Positions 10,231 to 19,168 of a DNA stretch of 64,000 nucleotides are shown here, piece by piece (position 1 is the first letter of the stretch; each line of letters begins with the position of its first letter). Location of the stretch: NCBI RefSeq assembly GCF_030296675.1, contig NZ_AP027736.1, forward strand, positions 1,116,001 through 1,180,000, in the 5' to 3' direction. The DNA is from Demequina sediminis. GTDB taxonomy: Bacteria > Actinomycetota > Actinomycetes > Actinomycetales > Demequinaceae. A program made the position numbers and the translations under genes. Below the pieces are notes generated by a model. It saw nothing but the letters and a program-made list of their open reading frames with translations, made no database searches and was not told where the DNA came from.

Positions 10231-10685
10231 CGCGCACTCCGGAAGAGGTCGGCGGCGTAACGCAGCGCCTTGCGCGCCTGGGCCTTGTCCTTGACCGCCT
10301 CGTAGGCGAAGGCGAGGTGGAACCACGCGACCCAGTCCTCGGGCGCAAGGTCGACCTCGCGGCGTGCGAGCTCATAGACATCGGTGGCGGCCTCCTCGGT
10401 GAGGCGGCCGCTCGGCGTGCGCTCGCCGTCGTGCAGGGGGAGCCGACCCTCCGCCTCGAGGCGCGTCGCCATCCTCTGCACCACCATCCCCAGGCGCCAC
10501 TCCGCGATCAGGTACCACACGGCGATCACGGGAAGCACCAGGAAGAGTGCGCCCAGGGCCTTGGCCACGAGGGAATCGTCGCGCAGCAGCACGACCGCGC
10601 GCCCGGCGACGAGCGCGACGTAGATGCCGAGCAGCGCCGTCACCGCGGTCGCGGCAAGGAGCGCCGGGCGGCGCATGAGACTCAC
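10227..10685 (-). CDS. Two-helix membrane protein with TPR-like tail, function unknown
   Basis: A 152-residue protein with two hydrophobic segments at about residues 8-33 and 42-64, then a soluble helical tail (EEAATDVYELARREVDLAPEDWVAWFHLAFAYEAVKDK...) resembling one TPR pair. GTG start overlaps the dapB stop (GTGA), so it is translated together with dapB. I do not recognise a named family; similar small membrane proteins next to dapB exist in actinobacteria as far as I recall, but no function can be assigned. Confidence 0.75.
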   Translation of the reverse strand: MSLMRRPALLAATAVTALLGIYVALVAGRAVVLLRDDSLVAKALGALFLVLPVIAVWYLIAEWRLGMVVQRMATRLEAEGRLPLHDGERTPSGRLTEEAATDVYELARREVDLAPEDWVAWFHLAFAYEAVKDKAQARKALRYAADLFRSAR

Positions 10686-11425
10686 AGCGACATGTACCCG
10701 TCGAGACCCACGGTGAGGCCGGGGTGGCGGGCGACCTCTCGCACGCCCAGCAGGACTCCGGGCATGAAGCTGATGCGGTCGAAGCTGTCCGTGCGGATCG
10801 AGAGTTGCTCGCCGGGGTTGCCGAGCAGGATCTCCTCGTGCGCCACGAGTCCGCGGAGGCGGACAGCGTGCACGTGGACTCCGTCGATGACGGCACCGCG
10901 CGCACCGTCGGGGTCGTGAGTCGTGGCATCGGGCGAGGGAGCCACCCCCGCCTCCGCTCGCGCGGCGGCGATGGCGCGGGCGGTGTGGAGAGCGGTGCCC
11001 GAGGGGGCGTCGACCTTGTCGGGGTGGTGAAGCTCAATCACCTCGACCGATTCGAAGTAGCGGGCGGCAGCAGCGGCGAAGCGCATGGACAGCACCGCGC
11101 CCAGCGCGAAGTTGGGCGCGATGAGCACGCCGAGCTCGGGGCGCTCACGAAGATGCTCGTCGACTCGGAGGAGCGCCTCCTGGGTCCATCCTGTGGTGCC
11201 GACCACCGCATGGATACCCGCGTCGATCAGCGCGTGGACGTTTGCCTCGGTGACGTCGGGCACGGTGAAGTCGACGGCCACGGTGGCGCCGGCGCGGGCG
11301 GCCTCGGCGATGTCGTCACCATGGTCGAGTGCAGCTACGACCTCGAGACCCTCGGCCCCCGACACCGCATTCACGACGTGTGTTCCCATGCGCCCCGCGG
11401 CGCCCAGCACTGCGACAGAAATCAT
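10682..11425 (-). CDS. dapB: 4-hydroxy-tetrahydrodipicolinate reductase
   Basis: NAD(P)H-dependent reductase of the lysine/diaminopimelate pathway, acting after DapA. The 247-residue protein begins MISVAVLGAAGRMGTHV (Rossmann glycine-rich loop), keeps VDFTVPD, VVGTTGW, the substrate-site ELHHPDKVDAPSGTAL with the catalytic His and Lys, and the C-terminal FMPGVLLGVREV. I chose the ATG at 11425; an upstream extension is open but adds a non-conserved leader. The downstream membrane-protein gene overlaps its stop. Confidence 0.96.
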   Translation of the reverse strand: MISVAVLGAAGRMGTHVVNAVSGAEGLEVVAALDHGDDIAEAARAGATVAVDFTVPDVTEANVHALIDAGIHAVVGTTGWTQEALLRVDEHLRERPELGVLIAPNFALGAVLSMRFAAAAARYFESVEVIELHHPDKVDAPSGTALHTARAIAAARAEAGVAPSPDATTHDPDGARGAVIDGVHVHAVRLRGLVAHEEILLGNPGEQLSIRTDSFDRISFMPGVLLGVREVARHPGLTVGLDGYMSL

Positions 11426-11612
11426 GGCCACCAGCCTAGGCGGTGCCACGGTGGCGTTCGCGCGTGTGGGGGTATCTGGGTGGGGGGTGAGGGTGCGCGG
11501 GTACGACGCGCGGCGACACGACGTGCGCGAGTACGGCGTGCGCGGGCGGCGTGGGGTGGCGGCGCGTGGTCATGCGGCAAGTACTCACGCGACGCGTGGG
11601 GGCCTGGCGTGG
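11426..11612. other. Intergenic region between dapB and the HNH gene
   Basis: 187 bases without a supported gene. It is G-rich on the + strand and holds two direct copies of GCGTGGTCATGC about 40 bases apart. It presumably carries the dapB promoter and the end of the HNH gene transcript; I see no convincing terminator or promoter hexamers. Confidence 0.4.
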
Positions 11613-12952
11613 TCATGCTGCCTGCGGTGGTGCTTGGGGTGGGTGGATCTCGAGTGCGTGTTTGCCTCCCTGGATGGGGGTGCGGGTGGGGTCGACCGAT
11701 GCTGGTGGGATGAACCACACTTCGGTGGCCGACGTGCGGACGGTCCAGCCGTCGTCGTGGAGTCGATGGTGGCAGCGGGTACACAGCATGAGTCCGTCGC
11801 TCAGGTTGGTTTCGCCGTGGTCGCGGTCCCATTCGTTGACATGGTGCGCGTCGCACCACGCGGCCGGGGCGTGACAGAACGCACATCCCCCATCGCGTTC
11901 GATCAGTGCGAGGCGTTGCGCAGGCGTGAAGAACCGCACCGCACGTCCCAAATCCATGGGTAGCGAGTCGCCGCCGCACACCATCGGCAGGATCTGGGCA
12001 TCCACCGCCATCAGCCTCAACTGCTTCGCGGTCAGGGGTGTCGCCATCGAGTCGCAGTCCCCGACCCCCAGCCCGGTCCGTAGTGCCTCTTCCGACACGC
12101 GCACCACCACGGTCGTCGATGCCGCCGTGCCGGGTTGGGTGCAGCGCAGCCCATGCCTGGCCAAGTCCGCCAGGGCGTCAACACGCATCCAACCGGCCTC
12201 CCGCGGATCACGCGACGTGTCGCCCGCATCGCGCTTGTGGGCAAAGCCTGCCCGTACCCGAGCATCCAGGAACGCGATCAACGGCGCCGCGCAGACGGGA
12301 TCGAGGAGCCCGTTGACCGCGACCATGCCGTCCACGGTTTCCTTGAAATGCAGAAAGCGGGCCTCGTGGACGCGTTGTTCACGCTCGAGCGTGTGGTCCA
12401 CATCCCACGAGGCAAGAACCTGGCGACCGGCGTGACGCAGATCCTCCAGCGACGCCTTCTTCGCCTTCACGACCAGCGCCTGCTCCACCTCGGCGCGTTC
12501 ACCGTCACGTCCCTCACCGGAGCACTGGGCAATCACCTCACTCACCAGTGCCGCCTTCGCCGCCGACACCTCACCCGCTGCGAACGCGTCAGCCACGACT
12601 GGACGATGTGAAGAGCCAGGATCGAGCATCGTCCCGGCAGCGATCAAATCCCTGGCGCTACCCCGCGTACCGCCGGTCGCCGCCGCCACCATCGCCACCG
12701 CATTACGAAACCCCTGCCTGCGCGCCAACCCACCCCCAGCTCAGGAGAAGACCTCCGCGCCACCTCCCCCGCCACCATCGCGACCGGCACCTCCACCACA
12801 CGAGCCAGACGCGCCACCGTGCCCTGCAGAGACACCACCTCCGCATCCGACAACGCGCCCAACTCCCGCCCCTCAAACACCCGCAACTGCGCGACCACAC
12901 CAGCCACCACATCGGCCACATCGGCGGCCACGGCAGCGAGGGAAAGTTCCAT
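11613..12952 (-). CDS. DUF222 / HNH endonuclease-domain protein of the 13E12 repeat type (one frame break near 12727-12735)
   Basis: With one base restored near 12727-12735 this is a 446-residue protein. The N-terminal helical DUF222 region runs from MELSLAAVAADVADVVAG to about residue 300, and the C-terminal zinc-type HNH domain contains CAFCHAPAAWCDAHHVNEW, followed by NLSDGLMLCTRCHHRLHDDGW. This architecture is common and multicopy in actinobacteria (the 13E12 family); a mobile or selfish role has been suggested but is not proven. The start used is the ATG at 12952; a TTG at 12967 is possible. The 100 bases upstream are much more AT-rich than the surroundings. It interrupts dapB and the M16 peptidase gene. 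Confidence 0.85.
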
Positions 12953-13055
12953 AAGAACAGTCAACACACAGGGTCAGACAATCACGACAAAAGGGGCACG
13001 CCTCCAGGCGAAGAAAAACTAATACCAGGCATCTCGCCCGGTGACCGCCTCAGAC
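12953..13055. promoter_or_regulatory. AT-rich gap upstream of the HNH gene
   Basis: About 100 bases with many A and T (AAAAGGGG, GAAAAACTAATA), unlike the GC-rich neighbours. It should carry the promoter of the HNH gene. The composition step, with a lone accessory gene, hints at acquired DNA. Exact -10 and -35 boxes are not clear. Confidence 0.4.
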
Positions 13056-14375
13056 TCAGGCCGGCCCGACCCGCACCGACACCCGCTCACGCGTCGCGAG
13101 GTCCGCCGCCAGCGCGCGCACCTGATCGGCGGTCACGGCGTGCACCTGCTCGAGCATCTCGGAGATCGACCACAGGTCGCCGAAGACGAGTTCGGCCTTA
13201 CCCAGCCGCGACATCCGCGAGTACGAGTCCTCGAGCCGCAGCACCATCGATCCGGCGATCTGACCCTTGGCGCGCTCGAGTTCGCCGTCGGTCACGCCCT
13301 CCGCCATCCGCTCGAGCTCGCTCGCCATCAGCCGCGAGACCTCGTCGGCCTTCGCCGGCGCGCAAGCCGCGTAGATGCCGAACACCCCCGTCTCCGTGCT
13401 CGGCGCCCCGAACGAGTACACCGAGTACGTGAGACCCCGCTTCTCGCGAATCTCCTGAAACAGCCGCGAGGACATGCCGCCTCCCAGGATCGCGTTGTAG
13501 ACCGCGAGCACGCTACGGCGCTCGTCGGTCGCGGAGAATCCCCGCGTTCCGATCAGCACGTGTGCCTGCTCGAGCTCGGTGCGCGCGATCCTGACCTCGG
13601 GCGTGAGCGTCGCTTCGACCCGCGCGTGACGGTCCCTGCGGCCCACCGGCGCCACGCCGTCGGCGAGGTCCCAACCGCCCGCCGCCAGGGCATCGGCCAC
13701 CCACGCGCACACGGCATCGTGGTCGACTCCCCCGGCGGCCGTCACGATCAGTCCCGCCGGCGTGTAGTGCGTGCGGTAGTGCGCGTCGACCGCGTCGCGG
13801 CTCACCGCACGGATGATCTCCGGCGTGCCCCCGATCGGCCGGCCGAGCACGTGTCCGCCCAGCACCGCCTCGGTGAAGCGTTCGTGGATGACGTCGCCGG
13901 GGTCGTCCTCGTTCATCGCGAGCTCCTCGAGGATCACCCCGCGCTCCATGTCGAAGTCCGCCTGATCGAGCCGCGCCGAGGTCACCATGTCGAGCACGAC
14001 GTCGATCGCCATCGGCAGATCCGTGTCGATGACCCTGGCGTAGTAGCAGGTGTACTCCTTGCCGGTGAGCGCGTTCGACTCGCCGCCGACGCGATCGAAG
14101 GCCTCCGCGATGTCGAGCGCACTGCGGCGCGCCGTGCCCTTGAAGAGCAGGTGCTCAAGGAAGTGGGTGGATCCGGCGTGCTCGGGGGCCTCGTCGCGCG
14201 AGCCCACCCCGATCCAGGCGCCAAAGGTCGCGGACCGCATGCCGGGGATCTGCTCCGTGAGGACGCGCACCCCGCCCGGAAGAACCGAGCGGCGAATGAG
14301 CGCACCGTGGTCCTGTTCGATCGAGAGGTCGGCGCCGATCGCGCCCGCGTGCACGAGGGGAAGCATGTGAGGCAT
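13056..14375 (-). CDS. M16 family zinc metallopeptidase
   Basis: A 439-residue processing-peptidase-like protein. It has the inverted zinc motif HFLEH at residues 71-75 (HxxEH) and a downstream acidic ligand in EELAMNEDDPGD; the second domain contains SRLFQEIREKRGLTYSVYS, the usual substrate-holding segment. Bacterial homologues next to pnp are widespread in actinobacteria and often annotated as pitrilysin-like proteases; substrates are mostly unknown. No signal peptide is seen, so it is probably cytoplasmic. It lies downstream of pnp, with the pnp terminator between them. Confidence 0.92.
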   Translation of the reverse strand: MPHMLPLVHAGAIGADLSIEQDHGALIRRSVLPGGVRVLTEQIPGMRSATFGAWIGVGSRDEAPEHAGSTHFLEHLLFKGTARRSALDIAEAFDRVGGESNALTGKEYTCYYARVIDTDLPMAIDVVLDMVTSARLDQADFDMERGVILEELAMNEDDPGDVIHERFTEAVLGGHVLGRPIGGTPEIIRAVSRDAVDAHYRTHYTPAGLIVTAAGGVDHDAVCAWVADALAAGGWDLADGVAPVGRRDRHARVEATLTPEVRIARTELEQAHVLIGTRGFSATDERRSVLAVYNAILGGGMSSRLFQEIREKRGLTYSVYSFGAPSTETGVFGIYAACAPAKADEVSRLMASELERMAEGVTDGELERAKGQIAGSMVLRLEDSYSRMSRLGKAELVFGDLWSISEMLEQVHAVTADQVRALAADLATRERVSVRVGPA

Positions 14376-14404
14376 GAGGGCGAGCCTAGTCGGGCCGGGC
14401 GACA

Positions 14405-14413
14405 GGACGATGC
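14405..14413 (+). repeat. Copy of dispersed GGACGATGC motif
   Basis: Exact copy between the M16 gene start and the pnp terminator, followed by CGTGG. See the finding on the window-wide motif. Confidence 0.6.
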
Positions 14414-14444
14414 CGTGGCCGAGCGGGCGTCGCGCCCCGAGACG

Positions 14445-14482
14445 CCGCAGGGGCGGCCGGGTTGCCCCGGCCGCCCCTGCGG
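14445..14482 (-). terminator. Strong hairpin terminator after pnp
   Basis: Perfect 17-base inverted repeat (14445-14461 and 14466-14482) with a 4-base loop, about 20 bases past the pnp stop. No T-run follows, which is usual for GC-rich actinobacterial terminators. Confidence 0.8.
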
Positions 14483-14502
14483 ACGTCACTGCTGAGTGAG
14501 GA

Positions 14503-16721
14503 TCAGGCCTCGTCGGTCTCGTCCGACTCGACGGACTCGGCGCCCGCCTCCTCGACGACGCCGAGCGACAGCTTGCCGCGCGGGTCGACCTCGGTGATCT
14601 CGACCTGGATCTTCTGGCCGATTCCGAGCACGTCCTCGACGTTCTCGACGCGCTTGCCGCCCACGAGCTTGCGGATCTGCGAGATGTGCAGCAGACCGTC
14701 CTTGCCGGGCGACAGCGAGACGAACGCGCCGAACGCGACCGTCTTGACCACGGTGCCGACAAAGCGCTCGCCGACCTCGGGGACGTGCGGGTTGGCGATC
14801 GCGTTGATCGCCGCGCGCGCGGCCTCCGCCGACGGGCCGTCGACGGCGCCGATGAACACGGTGCCGTCGTCCTCGATCGAGATGTCGGCACCCGTGTCGT
14901 CCTGGATCTGGTTGATCATCTTGCCCTTGGGGCCAATGACCTCACCGATCTTGTCGACGGGCACGCGCACCGTGATGATGCGGGGCGCGAACGGGCTCAT
15001 CTCGTCGGGCTCGGAGATCGCCTGCTCCATCACGGAGAGGATGTGGACGCGGGCGTCGTAGGCCTGCTTGAGCGCGCCGGCCAGGACCGAGGCAGGGATG
15101 CCGTCGAGCTTGGTGTCGAGCTGGATCGCGGTCACGAACTCGGAGGTACCGGCGACCTTGAAGTCCATGTCGCCGAAGGCGTCCTCCGCACCGAGGATGT
15201 CGGTGAGCGCCGCGTAGCGGGTCTCACCGTCAACGGTGTCGGACACGAGGCCCATCGCGATGCCTGCGACGGGGGCCTTGAGGGGCACGCCGGCGTTGAG
15301 CAACGACAGGGTCGAAGCGCACACGGAGCCCATCGACGTCGAGCCGTTCGAGCCGAGCGCCTCGGACACCTGACGGATCGCGTAGGGGAACTCCTCGCGC
15401 GACGGCAGCACCGGCACCAGGGCACGCTCGGCGAGCGCACCGTGGCCGATCTCGCGGCGCTTGGGGCTACCCACGCGACCGGTCTCGCCCGTGCTGAACG
15501 GCGGGAAGTTGTAGTGGTGCATGTAGCGCTTCTTCGTCTCGGGGTTAAACGAGTCGATCTGCTGCTCCATCTTGAGCATGTTCAGCGTGGTGACACCCAT
15601 GATCTGGGTCTCGCCGCGCTCGAACAGCGCCGAACCGTGCACGCGGGGCACGACGGCGACCTCGGCCGACAGCGGACGGATGTCCGCGAGGCCACGGCCG
15701 TCGATGCGCACGCCGTCCTTGAGGATGCGCTGGCGCACGGCCTTCTTGGTGAGCGAACGCACCGCGGCGCTGATCTCACCCTCGCGGCCGGCGAACTGCG
15801 CGTCGAGCTGCTCGTGCGCGGACGCCTTGATCTCGTCCAGGCGCGACTCGCGCTCCTGCTTGTCGGCGATCGTGAGCGCCTCGACGAGCGCGCCCTCGAC
15901 GGCACCGGCCGTCGCCGCGTAAACGTCGTCCTGGTAGTCGAGGAAGCGCGGGTACTCCCGCACCTCCTTGGCGGCCTTGCCCGCGAGCTCGATCTGCGCC
16001 TCGCACAGCGCGCGCAGGAACGGCTTCGCGGCCTCGAGGCCCTCGGCCACGACGGCCTCGGTCGGCGCCTGGGCGCCCTCGGAGATGAGCGCGAACGCGT
16101 CATCGGTGGCCTCGGCCTCGACCATCATGATCGCGACGTCGTCACCGGCAATGCGGCCGGCCACGACCATGTCGAAGACCGCGCGGTCCTTCTGCGAGTA
16201 CTTGGGGAATGCGACCCACTGGCCGTCGATGAGCGCGATGCGCACACCGGCGATGGGGCCGGAGAACGGCAGGCCCGACAGCTGCGTCGACGCCGAGGCG
16301 GCGTTGATCGCAAGCGTGTCGTAAGCGTCGTCGGGGTTGATCGACAGGACGGTGATGACCACCTGGACCTCGTTGCGCAGGCCGGACACGAAGGTCGGGC
16401 GCAGTGGACGGTCGATCAGGCGGCAGGTGAGGATCGCGTCGGTCGAGGGGCGACCCTCGCGACGGAAGAACGAGCCGGGGATCTTGCCCGCGGCGTACGA
16501 GCGCTCCTCGACGTCCACCGTCAGGGGGAAGAAGTCGAAGCCCTCGCGGGGTGCTTGCCCGCCGTGGTGGCGGACAGCAGCATCGTGTCGTTGTCGAGGT
16601 AGGCCGCGACGGTGCCGGCGGCCTGCTGGGCCAGGCGGCCCGTCTCGAAGCGGACGGTACGGGTGCCGAATCGACCGTTGTCGATCGTGGCTTCGGCGAA
16701 CTGGATTTCAGGACCCTCCAT
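14503..16721 (-). CDS. pnp: Polyribonucleotide nucleotidyltransferase (PNPase; one frame break at 16548-16551)
   Basis: Phosphorolytic 3'-5' exoribonuclease and a core of the degradosome. After one C is restored in the run at 16548-16551 the protein is 739 residues, the normal actinobacterial size. It has two RNase PH-like domains (first with [18 protein letters not shown], second with [14 protein letters not shown] and [15 protein letters not shown]), then KH ([19 protein letters not shown]) and S1 ([19 protein letters not shown]) domains. The ATG at 16721 has AAGGAG at good spacing. The leader has a strong hairpin, the kind of place where PNPase autoregulation acts in other bacteria. Confidence 0.96.
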
Positions 16722-16797
16722 AGGGTGCTCCTTGCGTTCGAGCAGGCCAGGCAAGGATCAGGACCGAGTCCCTCACTGATCGTCAGTCGAAATGCTC

Positions 16798-16825
16798 AGA
16801 ATCTCCCCGCCTCGCGGGGGATTCT
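16798..16825 (-). promoter_or_regulatory. pnp leader hairpin
   Basis: Inverted repeat with arms of about 12 bases (AGAATC..CCCCGC pairing with GCGGGG..GATTCT, one bulge) and a very short loop, about 80 bases before the pnp start. In other bacteria an RNase III-cut hairpin here mediates PNPase autoregulation; that role is inference. Confidence 0.5.
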
Positions 16826-16919
16826 GCCCATCACCACCGAGGATCAGCGTCCGCTGGCCTGCCAGGTTGTATCGGGTGGCTCCGGGAGACCGGGCCGCAA
16901 CAATCGTAGCAGTCGGGGC

Positions 16920-16928
16920 GGACGATGC
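16920..16928 (+). repeat. Copy of dispersed GGACGATGC motif
   Basis: Exact copy in the rpsO-pnp gap, followed by CCGGG. Confidence 0.6.
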
Positions 16929-16980
16929 CCGGGTCGGGACACGCGGGCGGCCTCCGTCGCCCTCGGCCCGGGTACGCGAA

Positions 16981-17019
16981 AGCCCGGCCGCTGCGACCCT
17001 TGCGGGGAGCGGCCGGGCT
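16981..17019 (-). terminator. Terminator after rpsO
   Basis: Perfect 12-base inverted repeat (AGCCCGGCCGCT at 16981-16992 with its complement at 17008-17019) starting about 20 bases after the rpsO stop, followed by a short TTTC on the transcript. Confidence 0.75.
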
Positions 17020-17039
17020 GACGCCTGGCGGGGCTGCGA

Positions 17040-17309
17040 CTAGCGGCGCAGGCCCAGACGCTCGATGAGCGAGCGGTAGCGCTCGATGTCGACGCGCTGC
17101 AGGTAGTTGAGCAGGTTGCGGCGACGACCGACGAGCAGGAGCAGGCCACGACGCGTGTGGTGGTCGTGCTTGTGCTCCTTGAGGTGCTCGGTGAGGTCCT
17201 TGATGCGCTGCGTGAGCATCGCGATCTGAACCTCGGGGGAACCGGTGTCGCCCTCGCTGGTTGCGTACTCGGCCATGATGGACTTCTTCACTGCTGCGTC
17301 GAGCGCCAC
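17040..17309 (-). CDS. rpsO: 30S ribosomal protein S15
   Basis: An 89-residue protein, exactly the usual S15 length. It contains the conserved [17 protein letters not shown], the [18 protein letters not shown] rRNA-binding helix and ends [11 protein letters not shown] start with a GAGAG-type ribosome site; upstream in-frame codons are non-conserved. S15 binds 16S rRNA early in 30S assembly and often controls its own mRNA. It is transcribed alone upstream of pnp, the classic rpsO-pnp order. Confidence 0.97.
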   Translation of the reverse strand: MALDAAVKKSIMAEYATSEGDTGSPEVQIAMLTQRIKDLTEHLKEHKHDHHTRRGLLLLVGRRRNLLNYLQRVDIERYRSLIERLGLRR

Positions 17310-17397
17310 TGTGTTCTCTCTTTCGGTCGTTGCGCGGAGCACCCGGGCCTGTTCACCGGGGCACTGGAAACCGCGGCCGTTCTTACGGCGACGGTCA

Positions 17398-17403
17398 AGC
17401 ATA
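17398..17403 (-). promoter_or_regulatory. Possible -10 box of the rpsO promoter
   Basis: TATGCT on the minus strand, matching the actinobacterial TANNNT pattern, about 90 bases before the rpsO start. No good -35 box is seen at the expected distance. Confidence 0.3.
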
Positions 17404-17450
17404 CCGGACGGGCGCGCTCCCCCGCGACCGGGCGGTCGGCGGCGAGTGAG

Positions 17451-17459
17451 GGACGATGC
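17451..17459 (+). repeat. Copy of dispersed GGACGATGC motif
   Basis: Exact copy in the rpsO-gluD gap, six bases from the gluD stop codon and followed by CGCGG. Confidence 0.6.
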
Positions 17460-17464
17460 CGCGG

Positions 17465-18464
17465 CTAGGTCTCGCGTCGCGGCGGCTGTTCCTCGCCGGG
17501 CCTGCGCACGGGAATCTGCGTCGACGTCACGGGACGGCCGCGGCCGAACAGCGGATCTCCCGCGTGGGCACCCTCATCGCGCGCGGGTCCGCCGATACCC
17601 GACTGCGGGATCGGGCCGGTGGGCCCGATCTCGGGGGCATCAGCCCGCGCCCCTTGCCTCCTTCGCGGAGGCGTCGCTCGACGTAGGTCGCGAGTCGCGA
17701 CACCGTGAGGTTGATAAGGATGTACACGCTCGCGCCCACGAAAAACAGCGGAATGACGTACGTGTCACCGAAGTAGTCGCGGTTGGTCTTGATGACCCGC
17801 AGCAGCTCCGGGTAGGCGACGATGTAGCCGAGCGAGGTGTCCTTGAGCAGCACGACCACCTGGCTCACGAGAGCGGGGAGCATGATGCGGACCGCCTGCG
17901 GCAGCTCGATGAGCAGCGTGGTGCGCATGGTCGACAGCCCGATGCTCAGCCCCGCCTCGCGCTGACCGCGAGGCAGGGCGGCGAGCCCCGCGCGCAGCAC
18001 CTCCGCGACCACGGCGGCGTTGTAGACCACGAGCCCGAACACGACCGACCAGAACACGTCCCAGCCGAACGCGAACTTCGCGAGGGCCATGAGCATCAAC
18101 ACGGGCAGTCCGCGCGCGAGCTCGGTGGTGACGGCCGCGCTGCCCGTGAGGAGGCGCAGCCGCGCACCCCGCCTGAGAATCGCCACCGCGCCGCCGAGTG
18201 CGAACGCGAGGGGCGCGGCGACGGCCGCCGCGTGAAGCGTCGCGAGCAGCCCCTTGCCGAGCGAGCCCCACACGTCGCCCGCCGTCTGACCCTTGGGGGA
18301 TCCCACAGCACCGCCCAGCGCTCGTCGAAGACCCCGCGCTGGTAGAACGCGTACGCCCCGTACGCGAGGGCCCCGGCGAGCAGCAGCGAGAACACCACGT
18401 TGAGAATCCGGTCGAGGCGCTTGGCGCGCGGCCCGGGGGCGTCGTACAGCACCGATCCGCTCAT
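17465..18464 (-). CDS. gluD: Glutamate/polar amino acid ABC transporter permease GluD (two frame breaks)
   Basis: Second permease of the operon. After restoring one base at 18295-18299 and one near 17644-17646 it is 333 residues. It starts [19 protein letters not shown], has five or six membrane helices and the His/Met-family permease segment ([17 protein letters not shown]...[15 protein letters not shown]) that docks on the ATPase. The corrected C-terminus is an unusually long hydrophilic tail of about 70 residues rich in Gly, Pro and Asp, ending QPPRRET at a TAG at 17465. The other frame at this end has poor codon use, so I prefer the corrected one. ATG overlaps the gluC stop (ATGA). Confidence 0.85.
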
Positions 18465-19111
18465 CGCGCGAACGCCACCCTTCGCTCGACCTGTCCCGCG
18501 ATGAGACCCAGCGGGATCGTGATCACCAGGTACAGCAGCGCGACGCCAAAGAACACGAACAGCGCATCCGTCGGATAGCGCGTCATGAGGCGCAGCTGCA
18601 CCGCGACCAACTCGGTGAACGCGAAGCCTGCGGCCACCGAGGTGTTCTTGGTGAGCGCGATGAGCACGGAGATCAGCGGCGGAATCGCGGTCCGCCACGC
18701 CTGCGGCAGCACCACTTGGGTGAGCGTCTGGCCGAACGTGAGTCCGATGCTGCGCGCGGCCTCAGCCTGACCCAGTCCCACCGAGTTGACTCCCGACCGC
18801 AGCGCCTCGCACACGAAGGCGCTGGTGTACAGCGTCAGGGCGACCACCGCGGTGCGGAACCCGAGGTCGAGGACGATGCCCAGGCTGGGGGCGACGAAGA
18901 CCCAGAAGAAGAACATCAACGTGAGCGGGGTATTGCGCACGATCTCGACGTACACCGTTCCCACGCTGCGCAGCGGGCCCACGGGCGACACGCGCATCGT
19001 CGCCAAAATTGTTCCCCACACGAACGAGAGTGCACCGGACGCGGCGGCCAGGGACAGCGTCGCGAGGAAGCCACCCCAGATGAAGCCGAACTCGTCGATG
19101 AAGACCTGCAT
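18461..19111 (-). CDS. gluC: Glutamate/polar amino acid ABC transporter permease GluC
   Basis: A 216-residue inner-membrane permease with about five hydrophobic helices and the EAA-type loop GLGQAEAARSIGLTFGQTL...LPQAWRTAIPPL that contacts the ATP-binding subunit. It begins MQVFIDEFGFIWGGFLAT. Order gluA-gluB-gluC-gluD matches the corynebacterial glutamate uptake operon; substrate could also be glutamine or aspartate. Separated from gluB by 57 bases and overlapping gluD by 4. Confidence 0.93.
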   Translation of the reverse strand: MQVFIDEFGFIWGGFLATLSLAAASGALSFVWGTILATMRVSPVGPLRSVGTVYVEIVRNTPLTLMFFFWVFVAPSLGIVLDLGFRTAVVALTLYTSAFVCEALRSGVNSVGLGQAEAARSIGLTFGQTLTQVVLPQAWRTAIPPLISVLIALTKNTSVAAGFAFTELVAVQLRLMTRYPTDALFVFFGVALLYLVITIPLGLIAGQVERRVAFAR

Positions 19112-19168
19112 GCTCTCCTCCGCACATGCCGTGCGGCCCCTCGCTCGAGGGACCGCACGGCGATGGCG

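Larger units (their letters stand above)
16722..17039. other. rpsO-pnp intergenic region
   Basis: 318 bases with no supported gene. It holds the rpsO terminator (16981-17019), one dispersed motif copy (16920-16928) and the pnp leader hairpin (16798-16825). No clear promoter hexamer for pnp was found; pnp may be partly fed from rpsO. Confidence 0.6.

Noticed and set aside
11426..11612. Small coding gene in the dapB-HNH gap
   Set aside because: Frames are short, repetitive and have no ribosome site or conserved peptide.
14686..16602. Long open frame opposite pnp
   Set aside because: Same reason; the peptide is Asp/Arg/His-rich and PNPase domains are intact on the minus strand.
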